Notes under the pieces: model-generated
Told to the model about the DNA's origin: nothing
The model's input: the letters and a program-made list of their open reading frames with translations, nothing else
Databases searched by the model: none
Source: Collinsella sp944321445
GTDB lineage: Bacteria > Actinomycetota > Coriobacteriia > Coriobacteriales > Coriobacteriaceae
NCBI RefSeq assembly: GCF_030371825.1
Contig: NZ_JAUDDM010000009.1
DNA: 64,000 bases
Reading direction: 5' to 3' (one strand)
Shown: positions 15,358 to 28,090 of the stretch, piece after piece
How the letters are laid out: each line of letters starts with the position of its first letter
Position numbering within the stretch: position 1 is the stretch's first letter
Position numbers and translations under genes: made by a program

Positions 15358-17310
15358 ATGGCACTCGATTACACCAAAGCCGCTCAAGAGGTGCTTGACG
15401 CCATCGGCGGCGCGGACAACGTCGTTTCGGCTGCGCACTGCGCAACGCGCCTGCGCCTCGTGCTGGCCGACGACTCCAAGGTCGACCAAGCGGCCGTGGA
15501 TAACGCCTTGGGCGCCAAGGGCAACTTCCAGGCTTCCGGCCAGCTGCAGGTGATCTACGGCACCGGCACCGTCAACAAGGTCTACGACGAGTTCATCCGC
15601 CTTGGCAACATCACCGCAGCCACCAAGGCCGAGGCCAAGGCCGCCGCAGCCGAGCAGCAGAAGAACCCGTTCATGCGCGCCATCAAGCTGCTGGGCGATG
15701 TCTTCGTGCCCATCATTCCCGCCATCGTGGCCTCCGGCCTGCTGCTGGGCATCCTATCGGCGCTCTCGTTCATGGACTCCAACGGCTTCATCACGCTCGA
15801 CACCAACAACGCCTGGTATCAGATCCTGAACCTCGTCTCCAACACGGCGTTCACCTTCCTGCAGATCCTGATCGGCTACTCCGCGGCGAGCGCCTTCGGC
15901 GCCAATCCATACCTCGGCGCCGTCATCGGCATGCTGCTCATCAACCCGGGCCTGCAGAATGCCAACACCGTGGCCACCGAGGGCGTGCAGCAGACTTTCA
16001 CCGTCATCCCCGGCCTGTACTCCATCGAATGGACCGGCTATCAGGGGCACGTGATCCCCATCGTCATAGCCGCCGGCATCCTCGCCTTTATCGAGAAGCG
16101 CCTGCACAAGGTCGTGCCCGAGGCCTTCGATCTGTTCGTGACCCCGCTCGTTTCCGTTGCCGCAACCGCCTACATCGTCATGCTCGCCGTCGGCCCCGTC
16201 TTCGTGTGGGCTGAGAATGCTATCCTCGGCGCCATCCAGCTGCTGCTCACCCTGCCGCTCGGCCTCGGCTCCCTCATCATGGGCGCCCTGTACGCACCGA
16301 CCGTCGTCACCGGCATCCACCAGATGTACACCACCATCGACCTCGGCCAGATCGCGAGCTACGGCGTGACCTACTGGCTGCCGCTCGCCAGCGCCGCCAA
16401 CATCGGCCAGGCTGGAGCCGCCCTCGCCGTTGCCCTCAAGACCCGCGACGTCAAGATCCGCTCCCTGGCGCTGCCCTCCTCGCTCTCCGCGTTCATGGGC
16501 ATCACCGAGCCGGCCATCTTCGGTGTGAACCTGCGCTTCTTCAAGCCCTTCGTGGCCGGCTGCATCGGCGGCGGCCTGGGTGCCATGTTCGCCTCCGTCG
16601 CCGGCCTGGCCGCCTCGGGCACCGGCGTCACCGGCATCTTCGGCATCCTGCTGTGCCTGAACCAGCCCGTGCAGTACATCATCATGTTCGCCATCGCAGG
16701 CATCGTGAGCTTCGCCATCTCATTCATGCTCTATCGCGACGAGACGCCGGCCCAAGACACCGCCAGTACCACCCCGGCTGTTGAGGCCGCTCCCGCTGCG
16801 GCCGAGCCTGCACCTGCCCCCTCTGGTCCCACTCCGACCTCTGAGCCCGCTGCAGCCCTGCCCGCTTCGATCGTGGCGCCCCTCGCCGGCAATGCCATCC
16901 CCATGGAACAGGTATCCGACCCGGTCTTTGCCAGCGGCGTTATGGGCGGCGGCATCGCCATCGTTCCCAGCGAGGGCAAGCTGTACGCCCCCGCCGACGG
17001 CAAGGTGATCGTTCTCGCCGATACCGGCCACGCCGTGGGCATCGCCGCCGACAACGGCGCCGAGATCCTTATGCACGTGGGTATCGACACCGTTGGGCTT
17101 GAAGGCAAGCCCTTCACCGCGCACGTCAAGGTGGGCGACCACGTGAACGCAGGTCAGCTGCTCATGGACATCGACCTCGACTACATCCGCGCGCAGGGGC
17201 TCGACACCGTCACCCCCATCATCATCACCAACACGGCATCCTACGAGGCCGTGGAGCCGTGCGCGAACGGCCCGGTGAAGGTCGGCGACCAGGTCGTCAC
17301 CGCACGCTAA
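15358..17310 (+). CDS. Sucrose-type PTS permease, EIIBCA
   Basis: A 650-residue phosphotransferase permease that imports and phosphorylates a sugar, probably sucrose. Domain order is EIIB (1-85, phospho-cysteine C28 in AAHCATRLRL), EIIC (about 110-460, ten or so membrane segments, GITEPAIFGVNLR substrate motif), an Ala/Pro linker, and EIIA of the glucose type (about 510-650, phospho-histidine H573 in ILMHVGIDTVGL). GAAAGGGG precedes the ATG at 15358. It is followed by the GH32 hydrolase that would cleave the product, and preceded by the LacI regulator. The fused EIIA removes the need for a separate EIIA gene; HPr and EI are not in the window. Confidence 0.92.
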   Translation: MALDYTKAAQEVLDAIGGADNVVSAAHCATRLRLVLADDSKVDQAAVDNALGAKGNFQASGQLQVIYGTGTVNKVYDEFIRLGNITAATKAEAKAAAAEQQKNPFMRAIKLLGDVFVPIIPAIVASGLLLGILSALSFMDSNGFITLDTNNAWYQILNLVSNTAFTFLQILIGYSAASAFGANPYLGAVIGMLLINPGLQNANTVATEGVQQTFTVIPGLYSIEWTGYQGHVIPIVIAAGILAFIEKRLHKVVPEAFDLFVTPLVSVAATAYIVMLAVGPVFVWAENAILGAIQLLLTLPLGLGSLIMGALYAPTVVTGIHQMYTTIDLGQIASYGVTYWLPLASAANIGQAGAALAVALKTRDVKIRSLALPSSLSAFMGITEPAIFGVNLRFFKPFVAGCIGGGLGAMFASVAGLAASGTGVTGIFGILLCLNQPVQYIIMFAIAGIVSFAISFMLYRDETPAQDTASTTPAVEAAPAAAEPAPAPSGPTPTSEPAAALPASIVAPLAGNAIPMEQVSDPVFASGVMGGGIAIVPSEGKLYAPADGKVIVLADTGHAVGIAADNGAEILMHVGIDTVGLEGKPFTAHVKVGDHVNAGQLLMDIDLDYIRAQGLDTVTPIIITNTASYEAVEPCANGPVKVGDQVVTAR

Positions 17311-17348
17311 CCCCCGCGGCCCGGCGCATGCACGCGCGCGGCCGCACA

Positions 17349-17378
17349 CGGCCGCCCGGCACAACCGTCGGGCGGCCG
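17349..17378 (+). terminator. GC-rich hairpin between PTS and hydrolase genes
   Basis: CGGCCGCCCG / CGGGCGGCCG, a 10-bp perfect stem followed by CTCCTCTCG. With no T-run it may only attenuate or stabilise the transcript. Confidence 0.45.
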
Positions 17379-17422
17379 CTCCTCTCGTATACGTTTCGAT
17401 GCAACGACTGCAAGGAGGCACC

Positions 17423-18841
17423 ATGGCAGATGACCGCTGGCGCATGGGATTTCATCTCATGCCGCCCATCGGCTGGCTGAACGACCCGAACGGCCTGTGC
17501 CAGCTCAACGGCGTGTACCACGTGTTTCATCAGTACAGCCCTGACTGGCCGCAGCCCGGCGCACCGCGCGGCTGGGGACATGCGACCAGCACCGATTTGG
17601 CGCACTGGGAACATCACGGTATGGTGATCAGCCCCGATACGCCCGATGAGGCATCGGGCTCCTACTCCGGCTGTGCGCTCGTGATGCCCAAGGCCGCTCC
17701 GAACGGCAGCGACGCCGTGCGCTTCTATTACACGGGCAACGTTAAGGAGCAGGGAGATTTCGACTACATCCTTACGGGCCGGCGCGCTACGCAGATTCTC
17801 ATTGAGAGCGACGACGGCTTTGCGATGGGCGACAAGCAGGTTTTGCTCCGCAACGCCGACTACCCCGCGTTTTGCAGCTGCCACGTGCGCGACCCCAAGG
17901 TGTGGCGCGACGCGGACGGCACCTGGTGGATGATCCTGGGCGCCCGCGACGTCGAGAGCACGGGCCTTGTGCTCGTACTGCGCTCCAAAGACGGCTATAC
18001 CTGGGAAAATGCTCACCAGGTCCGCTCCGACGCGCCGTTTGGCTTCATGTGGGAGTGTCCCGACCGCGTGGTGCTAGACGGCAACACCTACCTCTCCTGC
18101 TGTCCCCAGGGTATGCAGGCCTATCCCTGGTCGCACGGCCTGCGCGACCAGGCGGGTTACTTCCCGCTTCCCGCCGGATGCGATCTAAGCGATGCAGATT
18201 CCGCCGTTCGTGCCGATGAATTCGCGCTGTGGGATAACGGCTTTGACTTCTACGCCCCGCAGACGTTTACGGACGCACAGGGCCGCACGCTGCTCATCGC
18301 CTGGATGGGCATGCCCGAAGCGCCGTATGTGAGCGCACCAAACGATCTTACCTGGTGCCACTGCCTGACCGTCCCGCGCGTGCTTTCGCGCCTGGAGGAC
18401 GGAAGCATCGCGCAGCAACCGGCCCCCGAGCTCAAGGTCCTGCGCGGCGAGAAGGTCGAGCTGGCCGGCGCGGGCACCTCGGCGCTTCTTGAGCACCGCG
18501 CCGATATAGAGGTCGACGGTATCGACGGCCCGTTCTTCCTCACCCTCGACGATGCGCTCGAGATTGCCTACGACGGCAGTGCATTCACGCTGCGCTTCCT
18601 GGATATCGAGGGCGTCGGCGCCGGTCGAACCTTCCGCAACTCCGCGCTTGAGGCCCTGCACGACCTGCGCGTGCTGGTTGATGACTCGGCCGTTGAGGTC
18701 TTTGCGAACGGAGGCCGCCTGGCGCTGGCCACGCGCTGGTTCCCCACAGCCGACGCGCTGCGCGTATCCCTTGAGGGCACGTGCTCCGCAGCCGTCGCAT
18801 GGCCCATGGGCGACGGCGTGCGCGCAACGTATACGCAGTAG
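17423..18841 (+). CDS. scrB: Glycoside hydrolase family 32, sucrose-6-phosphate hydrolase
   Basis: A 472-residue cytoplasmic GH32 enzyme that splits sucrose-6-phosphate into glucose-6-phosphate and fructose. The three catalytic motifs are intact: WLNDPNG (nucleophile D21), RDPK (transition-state stabiliser D157) and WECPD (acid/base E211), followed by a C-terminal beta-sandwich (VFANGGRLALATRWF). AAGGAGG precedes the ATG at 17423. There is no signal peptide, agreeing with hydrolysis of a PTS-imported substrate. It sits about 110 bases after the permease on the same strand. Fructan or invertase activity cannot be excluded, but the context favours sucrose-6-phosphate. Confidence 0.92.
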   Translation: MADDRWRMGFHLMPPIGWLNDPNGLCQLNGVYHVFHQYSPDWPQPGAPRGWGHATSTDLAHWEHHGMVISPDTPDEASGSYSGCALVMPKAAPNGSDAVRFYYTGNVKEQGDFDYILTGRRATQILIESDDGFAMGDKQVLLRNADYPAFCSCHVRDPKVWRDADGTWWMILGARDVESTGLVLVLRSKDGYTWENAHQVRSDAPFGFMWECPDRVVLDGNTYLSCCPQGMQAYPWSHGLRDQAGYFPLPAGCDLSDADSAVRADEFALWDNGFDFYAPQTFTDAQGRTLLIAWMGMPEAPYVSAPNDLTWCHCLTVPRVLSRLEDGSIAQQPAPELKVLRGEKVELAGAGTSALLEHRADIEVDGIDGPFFLTLDDALEIAYDGSAFTLRFLDIEGVGAGRTFRNSALEALHDLRVLVDDSAVEVFANGGRLALATRWFPTADALRVSLEGTCSAAVAWPMGDGVRATYTQ

Positions 18842-18866
18842 CTGCCATACCCGCCTGCCCGCACAC

Positions 18867-18914
18867 AAAGCGGCCGGCTTCCGCCCGATTGTGCGGAAGC
18901 CGGCCGCTTTTTTC
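18867..18914. terminator. Bidirectional terminator
   Basis: An 18-bp perfect stem starting AAAGCGGCCGGCTTCCGC, with TTTTTT on the plus strand and a matching run on the minus strand. It serves the convergent hydrolase and zinc-ribbon genes. Confidence 0.93.
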
Positions 18915-18933
18915 CTTTGGGTGGGACAAACGG

Positions 18934-19266
18934 TTAATCGTCTCCCCCACCGAAGATCTCCATGATGTCACCCAAGGCGGACAGCGGGCTGTTTTTCTTC
19001 TTCGCCTTGTAATCCTTGCGCGCGTAATCGTGATAGTCGCGATGGTCGTGGCTGTCACGACGGTCGCGGTCGTCGCGGCGGTCGCGGTCGTCGCGACGCT
19101 CGTCATATACCGCGTATTCGCGCTGCGCCCCGCGAGCGCGCTCGACGATCTTGTCCAGCTCGCCGCGATCGAGCCAAATGCCGCGGCACTCGGGGCAGTA
19201 GTCGATCTCAACGCCGTTTTTCTCGGACATGAGCAGGGTAACGTCTTTGCATACCGGACACTTCAT
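18934..19266 (-). CDS. TFIIB-type zinc-ribbon protein
   Basis: A 110-residue protein with an N-terminal zinc ribbon (MKCPVCKDVTLLMSEKNGVE, then DYCPECRGIWLDRGELDKI), the hallmark of the zf-TFIIB/YhfH-like family found in many bacteria. The middle is a low-complexity charged stretch with repeated RDDRDRRD and HDHRDYHDY units, and the C-terminus is a short hydrophobic/acidic tail (DIMEIFGGGDD). Function is unknown; the family is thought to act in nucleic-acid or protein interactions. The Asp/Arg/His-rich linker might itself bind metal. The gene stands alone. Confidence 0.8.
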   Translation of the reverse strand: MKCPVCKDVTLLMSEKNGVEIDYCPECRGIWLDRGELDKIVERARGAQREYAVYDERRDDRDRRDDRDRRDSHDHRDYHDYARKDYKAKKKNSPLSALGDIMEIFGGGDD

Positions 19267-19355
19267 GGACTCCTCAACCTTTCTGTTGGTGGGGTGTTGC
19301 CGTTACGGCATATGTACCCACCGTTGAGGTGTCGGTATTCCCACAACAGCAAGAA

Positions 19356-19394
19356 GGCTGCCCTGGCACTCCTTTATGGGGAGGCGGGGCAGCC
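19356..19394 (-). terminator. Weak hairpin after the HdeD-like gene
   Basis: GGCTGCCC / GGGCAGCC separated by 23 bases, followed on the minus strand by TTCTTGCTGTT. Confidence 0.35.
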
Positions 19395-19435
19395 GAACCG
19401 TGCGCTGCGGCACCATGCCGGAAGGGCCTTTCCCC

Positions 19436-20026
19436 TTACAGATCGAGCCGCTTGGCCGCAAACGCCTCCACAAGCAGCGTGATGCCGCCGACGATAAGAT
19501 AGGCGGCCAGCAGGTAGCCCAGCACCAAGCTCGAAAAGACCGGCATGAGGATGAAGACGATGCCCAGCACGATATTGAACACGCCTGTTACCGTGCCCAT
19601 TGACGCATGGGGCATGCGGAAGTACTTCATTTGGCGCGCAAACGAGATGCGCTCGACACCGGTGAGAATGAAGAGGAAGGCAAGCAGGTACACCAAGGTG
19701 CCCGCGGTGAGAACAGCGGGAAGCGCAAGGAACATGATGCCCAACAGGCCGTTGAGGATGCCCGAGACCACCAGCGCCGAGTTGCGGAACAGCTCCGGGG
19801 TCTTGATGTACGCATACACCTGCCCCACGCCGTGAACCACCAGCGCCACACCCGCAACCAACTGAATTGCGGCGTACAGGCTGTACGGTGCGGCAATGGC
19901 GAACACGCCGGCGAGCACGAGCACCGCGCCCCAGGCGATCATCGCCGCCTTGGTGCGTTTGACCTGCGCGTTCCACCGGTCCACGAAATCTTTTTTGTAG
20001 TCGAATCTGGAATCGAACATCTGCAT
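19436..20026 (-). CDS. HdeD/DUF308 family membrane protein
   Basis: A 196-residue membrane protein with about six hydrophobic helices arranged in pairs (AAMIAWGAVLVLAGVFAIAA; IQLVAGVALVVHGV; LVVSGILNGLLGIMFLALP; VTGVFNIVLGIVFILMP). This is the repeated pattern of the DUF308/HdeD family, linked in enterobacteria with acid resistance but mostly uncharacterised. GAGGTG lies nine bases before the ATG at 20026; an upstream in-frame ATG at 20044 is possible. The N-terminal MQMFDSRFDYKKDFVDRW is a cytoplasmic lead-in. No partner genes suggest a pathway. Confidence 0.75.
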   Translation of the reverse strand: MQMFDSRFDYKKDFVDRWNAQVKRTKAAMIAWGAVLVLAGVFAIAAPYSLYAAIQLVAGVALVVHGVGQVYAYIKTPELFRNSALVVSGILNGLLGIMFLALPAVLTAGTLVYLLAFLFILTGVERISFARQMKYFRMPHASMGTVTGVFNIVLGIVFILMPVFSSLVLGYLLAAYLIVGGITLLVEAFAAKRLDL

Positions 20027-20254
20027 GGCGTTCACCTCGAACATCGGCGACCCCTTGCACGAAACCCAAGGAGCCATAAGGGTGACGCTCTTCTACCCTC
20101 ACAGGAATTCCTAATCAGGCGACGAGAAGCCCGCTGACACCCCATATTTCCTACATGCTAAATAGGTTTATAGCGTAGAAAAGCACAAGCATAGCGCTAG
20201 CGGCCTTGGTAACAGATCCTCAACGGCCCCCACCATGTCGAACAGGTAGGCGGC

Positions 20255-21253
20255 TTAGTTGGTGACGCGCACCTCGTTGACCACCGACAGCGAAACGCTT
20301 GCGCAGGTCACATCGGCAGCAAGCAGGTCTTTATTGAGCTGCTGCACCGAGGGGCGCACACCGGTACCGGCGATCTGTACGTACAGGTTGCCCGCATCGT
20401 CGTAATCGAGACTTTTAACCCGATACGACGTGTCCGACAGCCACGATGCCGTCACGTCTTGAATAAGGCGCTCGTATTCCGAGGTCCGCACCACGCTCAG
20501 GCTTGTATTGAGCAGCAGCGCCAGCACGACCGCAGCGGCAATGCCCACCAGCACGTACCACAGCTTACGCGCCTGCTCGCCCACACTCGAGAACTGACGC
20601 GCACCTAGGCCCATGAGCAGAAACACAGCCGCTCCGGTAATTTGGATGGCAACGTAATTGGTTATGAACAGCAGAAACGCGCCCAAGGCGGCATCGGGCG
20701 CACCCTCGTAGAGCGCCGCACCCACCACGCACAGGGACGGCACGATGGAAGCGGAAATGGCGATGCCGGGTACCGCATCGGGAATATCGCTGCGCACCGA
20801 TGCCAACGCGGCGACGAACCCCGAGGCGAGCGCGATGATGAGATCGACCAAACGCAGGGACACGCGGGCGAGCACCTGGGAATTGGTCTCCATATCTGCA
20901 GCCACCGGAATCACCGCCGTGAGCGCCGCAGATACCAAAACCACCAGGCACATGCCCGCAACGGTGATCAGCAGCGCACGGATGGCGGCAAGCGGGCGGC
21001 CCAGGGCCGTAGCGAGCGCCGTGCCCAACATGGGCGACATGAGCGGCGCCACGAGCATAGCGCCGATGATGGTCGTAGCAGAGTCTGCCGCAACGCCGGC
21101 GGTAGCGATAACGGTCGCCGCAAGCAGCCGCAGCGCAAACGAGGAGTACTGACGGCACGGGTTGTCGATCAAGATGAGCGTCGATCGCTCGGCGTTGCGC
21201 AAGACATCGAGATCGAGCGGTCCTCCCAGCAGCATCTTCGATATCGCGTTCAT
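20255..21253 (-). CDS. DUF389 (TIGR00341-like) membrane protein
   Basis: A 332-residue membrane protein with seven or more helices and the DUF389 signature GAMLVAPLMSPMLGTALATA followed by PLAAIRALLITVAGM and GIAISASIVPSLCVVGAAL. The C-terminal 90 residues form a soluble domain (SLDYDDAGNLYVQIAGTG). The family is widespread in actinobacteria and has no established function. It is separated from nifJ by a strong terminator and from the HdeD-like gene by about 230 bases, so it seems independently transcribed. Confidence 0.82.
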   Translation of the reverse strand: MNAISKMLLGGPLDLDVLRNAERSTLILIDNPCRQYSSFALRLLAATVIATAGVAADSATTIIGAMLVAPLMSPMLGTALATALGRPLAAIRALLITVAGMCLVVLVSAALTAVIPVAADMETNSQVLARVSLRLVDLIIALASGFVAALASVRSDIPDAVPGIAISASIVPSLCVVGAALYEGAPDAALGAFLLFITNYVAIQITGAAVFLLMGLGARQFSSVGEQARKLWYVLVGIAAAVVLALLLNTSLSVVRTSEYERLIQDVTASWLSDTSYRVKSLDYDDAGNLYVQIAGTGVRPSVQQLNKDLLAADVTCASVSLSVVNEVRVTN

Positions 21254-21320
21254 GGCCCACCCTTCCGTTGCCTTCCCTGCGCACTACAGCATAGCAAGTT
21301 GGCTGTACCCCCTGCAGCGC

Positions 21321-21352
21321 AAAAAGGCCCCGAGGCGCGAAGCCTCGGGGCC
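21321..21352 (-). terminator. Terminator of nifJ
   Basis: On the minus strand a 10-bp stem GGCCCCGAGG / CCTCGGGGCC with a 7-base loop is followed by TTTTT. Confidence 0.92.
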
Positions 21353-21386
21353 CTTGGGCACGAAACGTCAGCTCAGCCGATACGCC

Positions 21387-24920
<3,534 letters not shown>

Positions 24921-25230
24921 ATACCCCTCTCCTCTCAAGTTGGGTGTACATGTTCCGGAAGCTTCTGGCCCCCGGGAGTTACCGCGCATGGATGCCGCGC
25001 CGGCGATTGGCGGGCATCGTTGGATTGAAAATCCACATGCACGATTATTGTACTCCCAACGCCGTGTGCGGCAGGCAGAAACTGTTGCAGTTTTTGCCCT
25101 AGCGAACTGTTATGCCGACCAGCGGTTTAGTTGGTTGAGGGCAACCCGGCGACTGCAATTTGCGATTCAAAAAGAACAGCGGCAGGACAATGCGCGGACG
25201 GCACGACACGTCCGTGCAGGACGCGAGCTT
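24921..25230. other. Intergenic region upstream of nifJ
   Basis: No gene recognised. On the minus strand a TACAAT -10-like hexamer (25047-25052) lies about 130 bases before the nifJ start, implying a fairly long leader; a matching -35 is unclear. A small TGGATT/AATCCA hairpin is at 25021-25035. Confidence 0.35.
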
Positions 25231-25641
25231 TTATGCCCGCGTGCCGCCATCGAACACCTCGACCCCTTCGCGGCGGCACAGCGCAGACAGGCGCTTGTCA
25301 CAGGTGAGCAGTGTGGCCCCAAAGCGACGCGCCAGCACGAAATAGGCCATATCGTACGGAGAGTGATCCAGCCGTATCGCCTCCGATAGGGCCTCCGTGC
25401 GCGTCTCGCCCAATGGGACGAAGGCGGTAACGAGATCGAGCGCCGCATCCACCGAGGCTAGCGCGACCGCTTTTGTGCACCATCCTCCACGCGCATACTT
25501 CCAAAAGACACTGGGGAGTTCCGCCTGGATGAGCTCGGACGAAACGACCGCCTCCCCCGCCTCGAGCACCGAGACGAAGCGCTCGCCGCGCTCCGTTCCC
25601 CGAACCATCTCTGCGGCGGCGCTGCAATCGAGCACGTACAT
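25231..25641 (-). CDS. vapC: PIN-domain ribonuclease toxin (VapC-like)
   Basis: A 136-residue PIN-domain protein. The conserved acidic residues of a VapC active site are present: D5 in MYVLDCSAAAEM, E41 in LIQAELPSVF, then HSPYDMAYFVLARR and TCDKRLSA, which together bind the catalytic metal. VapC toxins cut specific tRNAs or other RNA and stop translation. The ATG at 25641 lies two bases after the stop of the upstream antitoxin gene, so the pair is translationally coupled. Target RNA cannot be predicted. Confidence 0.85.
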   Translation of the reverse strand: MYVLDCSAAAEMVRGTERGERFVSVLEAGEAVVSSELIQAELPSVFWKYARGGWCTKAVALASVDAALDLVTAFVPLGETRTEALSEAIRLDHSPYDMAYFVLARRFGATLLTCDKRLSALCRREGVEVFDGGTRA

Positions 25642-25643
25642 GG

Positions 25644-26033
25644 CTATCGCTCCTCCCGGATCTCGCGTACCAACTCGGCGGCATCGGGGGCGTCTGGCGC
25701 AACGCCCCGCGATGGCAGCGCCCGCAGGGCGGAAAGCGCCTGCGCTCGCGCCCGGATGCGCTCCTTGGCGCCCATCAGCCTCCACCGCGCAAGAGAAGCC
25801 CGGTAATTCGAGGAATCGTATTCGACTGCGGGCGGCAAGGCCGTGCCCTCCGCACCCCACTGCAAAGCAAAATGCCCTTCAGCTGCACCCGACGGCGTGC
25901 GTTCATCGAGGTCAAGGCCGTGTTCGATAAGCACCAGCATCTGCTGGGAAATGCTTCGCCGAGCTTTGGATGCCGAGTCGCACAGACGGTCGTAAACGGG
26001 TTGTGGGCAATCGCGAATCTGCAATGCGGGCAT
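25644..26033 (-). CDS. Ribbon-helix-helix antitoxin (FitA/VapB-like)
   Basis: A 129-residue protein. The first 45 residues fit a FitA/Arc-type ribbon-helix-helix DNA-binding domain (MPALQIRDCPQPVYDRLCDS, then KARRSISQQMLVLIEHGL). The remaining sequence, rich in Arg and Ala, would wrap and block the VapC active site. At 129 residues it is longer than typical VapB proteins of 70-90 residues. AAGGAGAAG precedes the ATG at 26033. It would neutralise the toxin and autorepress the operon through the palindromic region just upstream. Confidence 0.75.
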   Translation of the reverse strand: MPALQIRDCPQPVYDRLCDSASKARRSISQQMLVLIEHGLDLDERTPSGAAEGHFALQWGAEGTALPPAVEYDSSNYRASLARWRLMGAKERIRARAQALSALRALPSRGVAPDAPDAAELVREIREER

Positions 26034-26069
26034 ACGCTTCTCCTTTCCGCATCTCATAGCATGAGTTTA

Positions 26070-26086
26070 GCATGCATATTGCATGC
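26070..26086. promoter_or_regulatory. Candidate toxin-antitoxin operator
   Basis: GCATGC is repeated after five bases, 37-53 bases before the antitoxin start; each hexamer is itself a palindrome. On the minus strand TAAACT follows, so the site would overlap the promoter. Confidence 0.5.
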
Positions 26087-26242
26087 AGTCATGGTAAATC
26101 GGTCGTTCTGCCCTACCGGCCCCCACCGGCGGTTGAGGCTGCGCGGCGCGCTCGTGCGGTTTTGGCCGAGGGGGCGCGGCTCTGAAAGACTGCGACGGGC
26201 TTTATTCGCCCCACCCCATTTCGCATCGAGGAGGATGTATAT

Positions 26243-27763
26243 ATGAACGGAACCATCCTGCAGGGATTCTCGTGGTACCTGCCCGCCGACGGCTCGCACT
26301 GGAAGCGCCTGGCCGAGCAGGCGCCCGACTTTGCCTACGAGGGCATCACCGCCGTGTGGATGCCGCCCGCCTACAAGGCCGAAAAGGGTGCCGAAGACGT
26401 GGGATATGGCGTGTACGATACCTATGACCTGGGTGAATTTGACCAGAAGGGCTCGGTGCGCACCAAGTACGGCACGCGCGCCGAATATGAGACGGCAATC
26501 CGCGCGCTGCAGGATAACGGCATCCAGGCCATCGCGGATATCGTGCTCAACCAGCGTCTGGGCGCGGACGGCTGCGAAGCTGTGCTTGCCCAGGAAGTTT
26601 CGGGCAGTAATCGCACGCAGACGATCGACGACAAGCAGACCATCTCGGCATGGACGCGCTTCGACTTCCCCGGACGCGCGGGCGCCTATTCCGACTTCAC
26701 GTGGGACTGGACCTGCTTCCACGGCGTTGACTGGGACGATCGCGCCAAGCGCAAGGCCGTGTTCCTCTTCGACGGCAAGCATTGGGACGCTGCCGTTGAC
26801 TGCACGGAAAACGGCAGCTATGACTACCTGATGGGCGCGGACGTGGACGTCAACGACCCGCGCGTGTACGAGGAGCTCGTGCGCTGGAGCTGCTGGTATG
26901 TGGACACCTGCGGGCTCGACGGCTTCCGCTTGGACGCGCTGAAGCACATCGACCGCGGCTTCTATTTGCGCTGGCTGTCCGACGTGCGCAAGCACACTGG
27001 CCGCGAGCTGTTCTGCGTGGGCGAGTACTGGGGCCGCACGGTCGAGGAGCTGCAGGCGTATTTGGGCGAGGAGCGCACGATGTCGCTGTTCGACGTGCCG
27101 CTGCACTACAACCTCTACCGTGCGAGCTGCTCCAACGGCGACGTGGACCTCTCCCGCATCTTCGAGGAAACCCTCGTGGCGGCAGACCCCGTACACGCCG
27201 TGACCTTTGCCGAGAACCACGACACCCAGCCCGGCCAGGCGCTGCAATCGTTCATCCAAACGTGGTTCAAACCCGCCGCCTATGCGCTCATCTTGCTGCG
27301 CGAAGCGGGCTACCCCTGCGTGTTCTATGGCGACCTGTACGGCATGCCCAACGACGGCAACATTCCGGCGGTGCGCGAGCTGCCGTTGCTGATGGAGATC
27401 CGCCGACGCTTTGTCTATGGCACGCAGCACGACTTCCTCGATGCGCCCGATGTGATCGGCTAGACGCGCGAGGGCGACGACGAGCACGAGGGCAGCGGCG
27501 TGGCCGTGGTGCTCACCGACCGCGACGGCGGCCAGAAGCGCATGTTCGTGGGCGAGCGCCACGCGGGCGAGACCTGGTCGTGCGTCGTCGGCGAGCAGGA
27601 CGACGTGGTCGTCGACGCCGAGGGCTGGGCGACCTTCCGTACGCTGGGTGGCCGCCTGTCGGTGTATCTGCCGGAAACCACGGCCGATGCGCTGGAGCAC
27701 GACCGCGAGCTGCACCGCATCGTTCGCGAGACGGCCGAGGACACCGAGGAGATGCGCGCCTAG
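26243..27763 (+). pseudogene. Cytoplasmic alpha-amylase (GH13), interrupted by an in-frame TAG
   Basis: The frame encodes a GH13 alpha-amylase of the bacterial AmyS type with no signal peptide, which would hydrolyse internal alpha-1,4 glucan bonds. Catalytic residues are present: nucleophile D231 (GFRLDALKH), acid/base E261 (VGEYW) and D327 (ENHDTQ). A TAG at codon 407 (27461-27463) interrupts it. The same frame continues for 100 codons with unmistakable C-terminal domain sequence (TREGDDEHEGSGVAVVLTD, KRMFVGERHAGETW, EGWATFRTLGGRLSVYL). The family has tryptophan here (IIGWTREGD), so a single G-to-A change from TGG explains the stop. The normally conserved region-I histidine is also glutamine (VLNQRLGAD, Q104). 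GAGGAGG precedes the ATG. The truncated product would lack the C-terminal beta domain. Confidence 0.85.
27461..27463 (+). other. In-frame amber codon in the amylase
   Basis: GATGTGATCGGC-TAG-ACGCGCGAGGGC: a stop sits exactly where relatives have a tryptophan codon. Confidence 0.9.
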
Positions 27764-27821
27764 CGAGCCGCCGTCTCTTCACGGAGCGGCGAGCGGTACG
27801 TCCGAAAACCTTTTGAGCGTT

Positions 27822-27860
27822 CGTGCGATTTGCCCCCATTTTTCCGAAGCAAATCGCACG
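27822..27860. repeat. 12-bp inverted repeat after the amylase
   Basis: CGTGCGATTTGC and GCAAATCGCACG flank a 15-base loop containing CCCCATTTTT. It may end the amylase transcript but lacks a trailing T-run. Confidence 0.6.
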
Positions 27861-27863
27861 GAT

Positions 27864-28049
27864 GTCGAAACCGTTCGGGCGGGAGGCGCGAGCGGCGGCA
27901 AGCGCATCGAGGTCGTCACGGGAGTCAAGGGTGTTATCGCCGATTCGGACCCCGTTGCCGCCGACTTTGGCGACAGCCTGAAGGGCTCTGCCGACAGCTT
28001 GAAGGCCGGCTTCGGCGCCAACGTCGCTTGCACCGATCCGCGCAAGTAG
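27864..28049 (+). pseudogene. Open fragment of unknown origin
   Basis: From 27864 a frame without a good start reads VETVRAGGASGGKRIEVVTG and ends ...GFGANVACTDPRK before TAG. Amino-acid usage is protein-like (ADSDPVAADFGDSLKGSADS), but I recognise no family and see no ribosome-binding site. It may be the tail of a decayed gene. The rest of 27764-28181 holds a hairpin and a terminator. Confidence 0.25.
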
Positions 28050-28090
28050 TTCGCACTGGGCTCTTTTGGATCCCTACCAAACTGTCAGCG

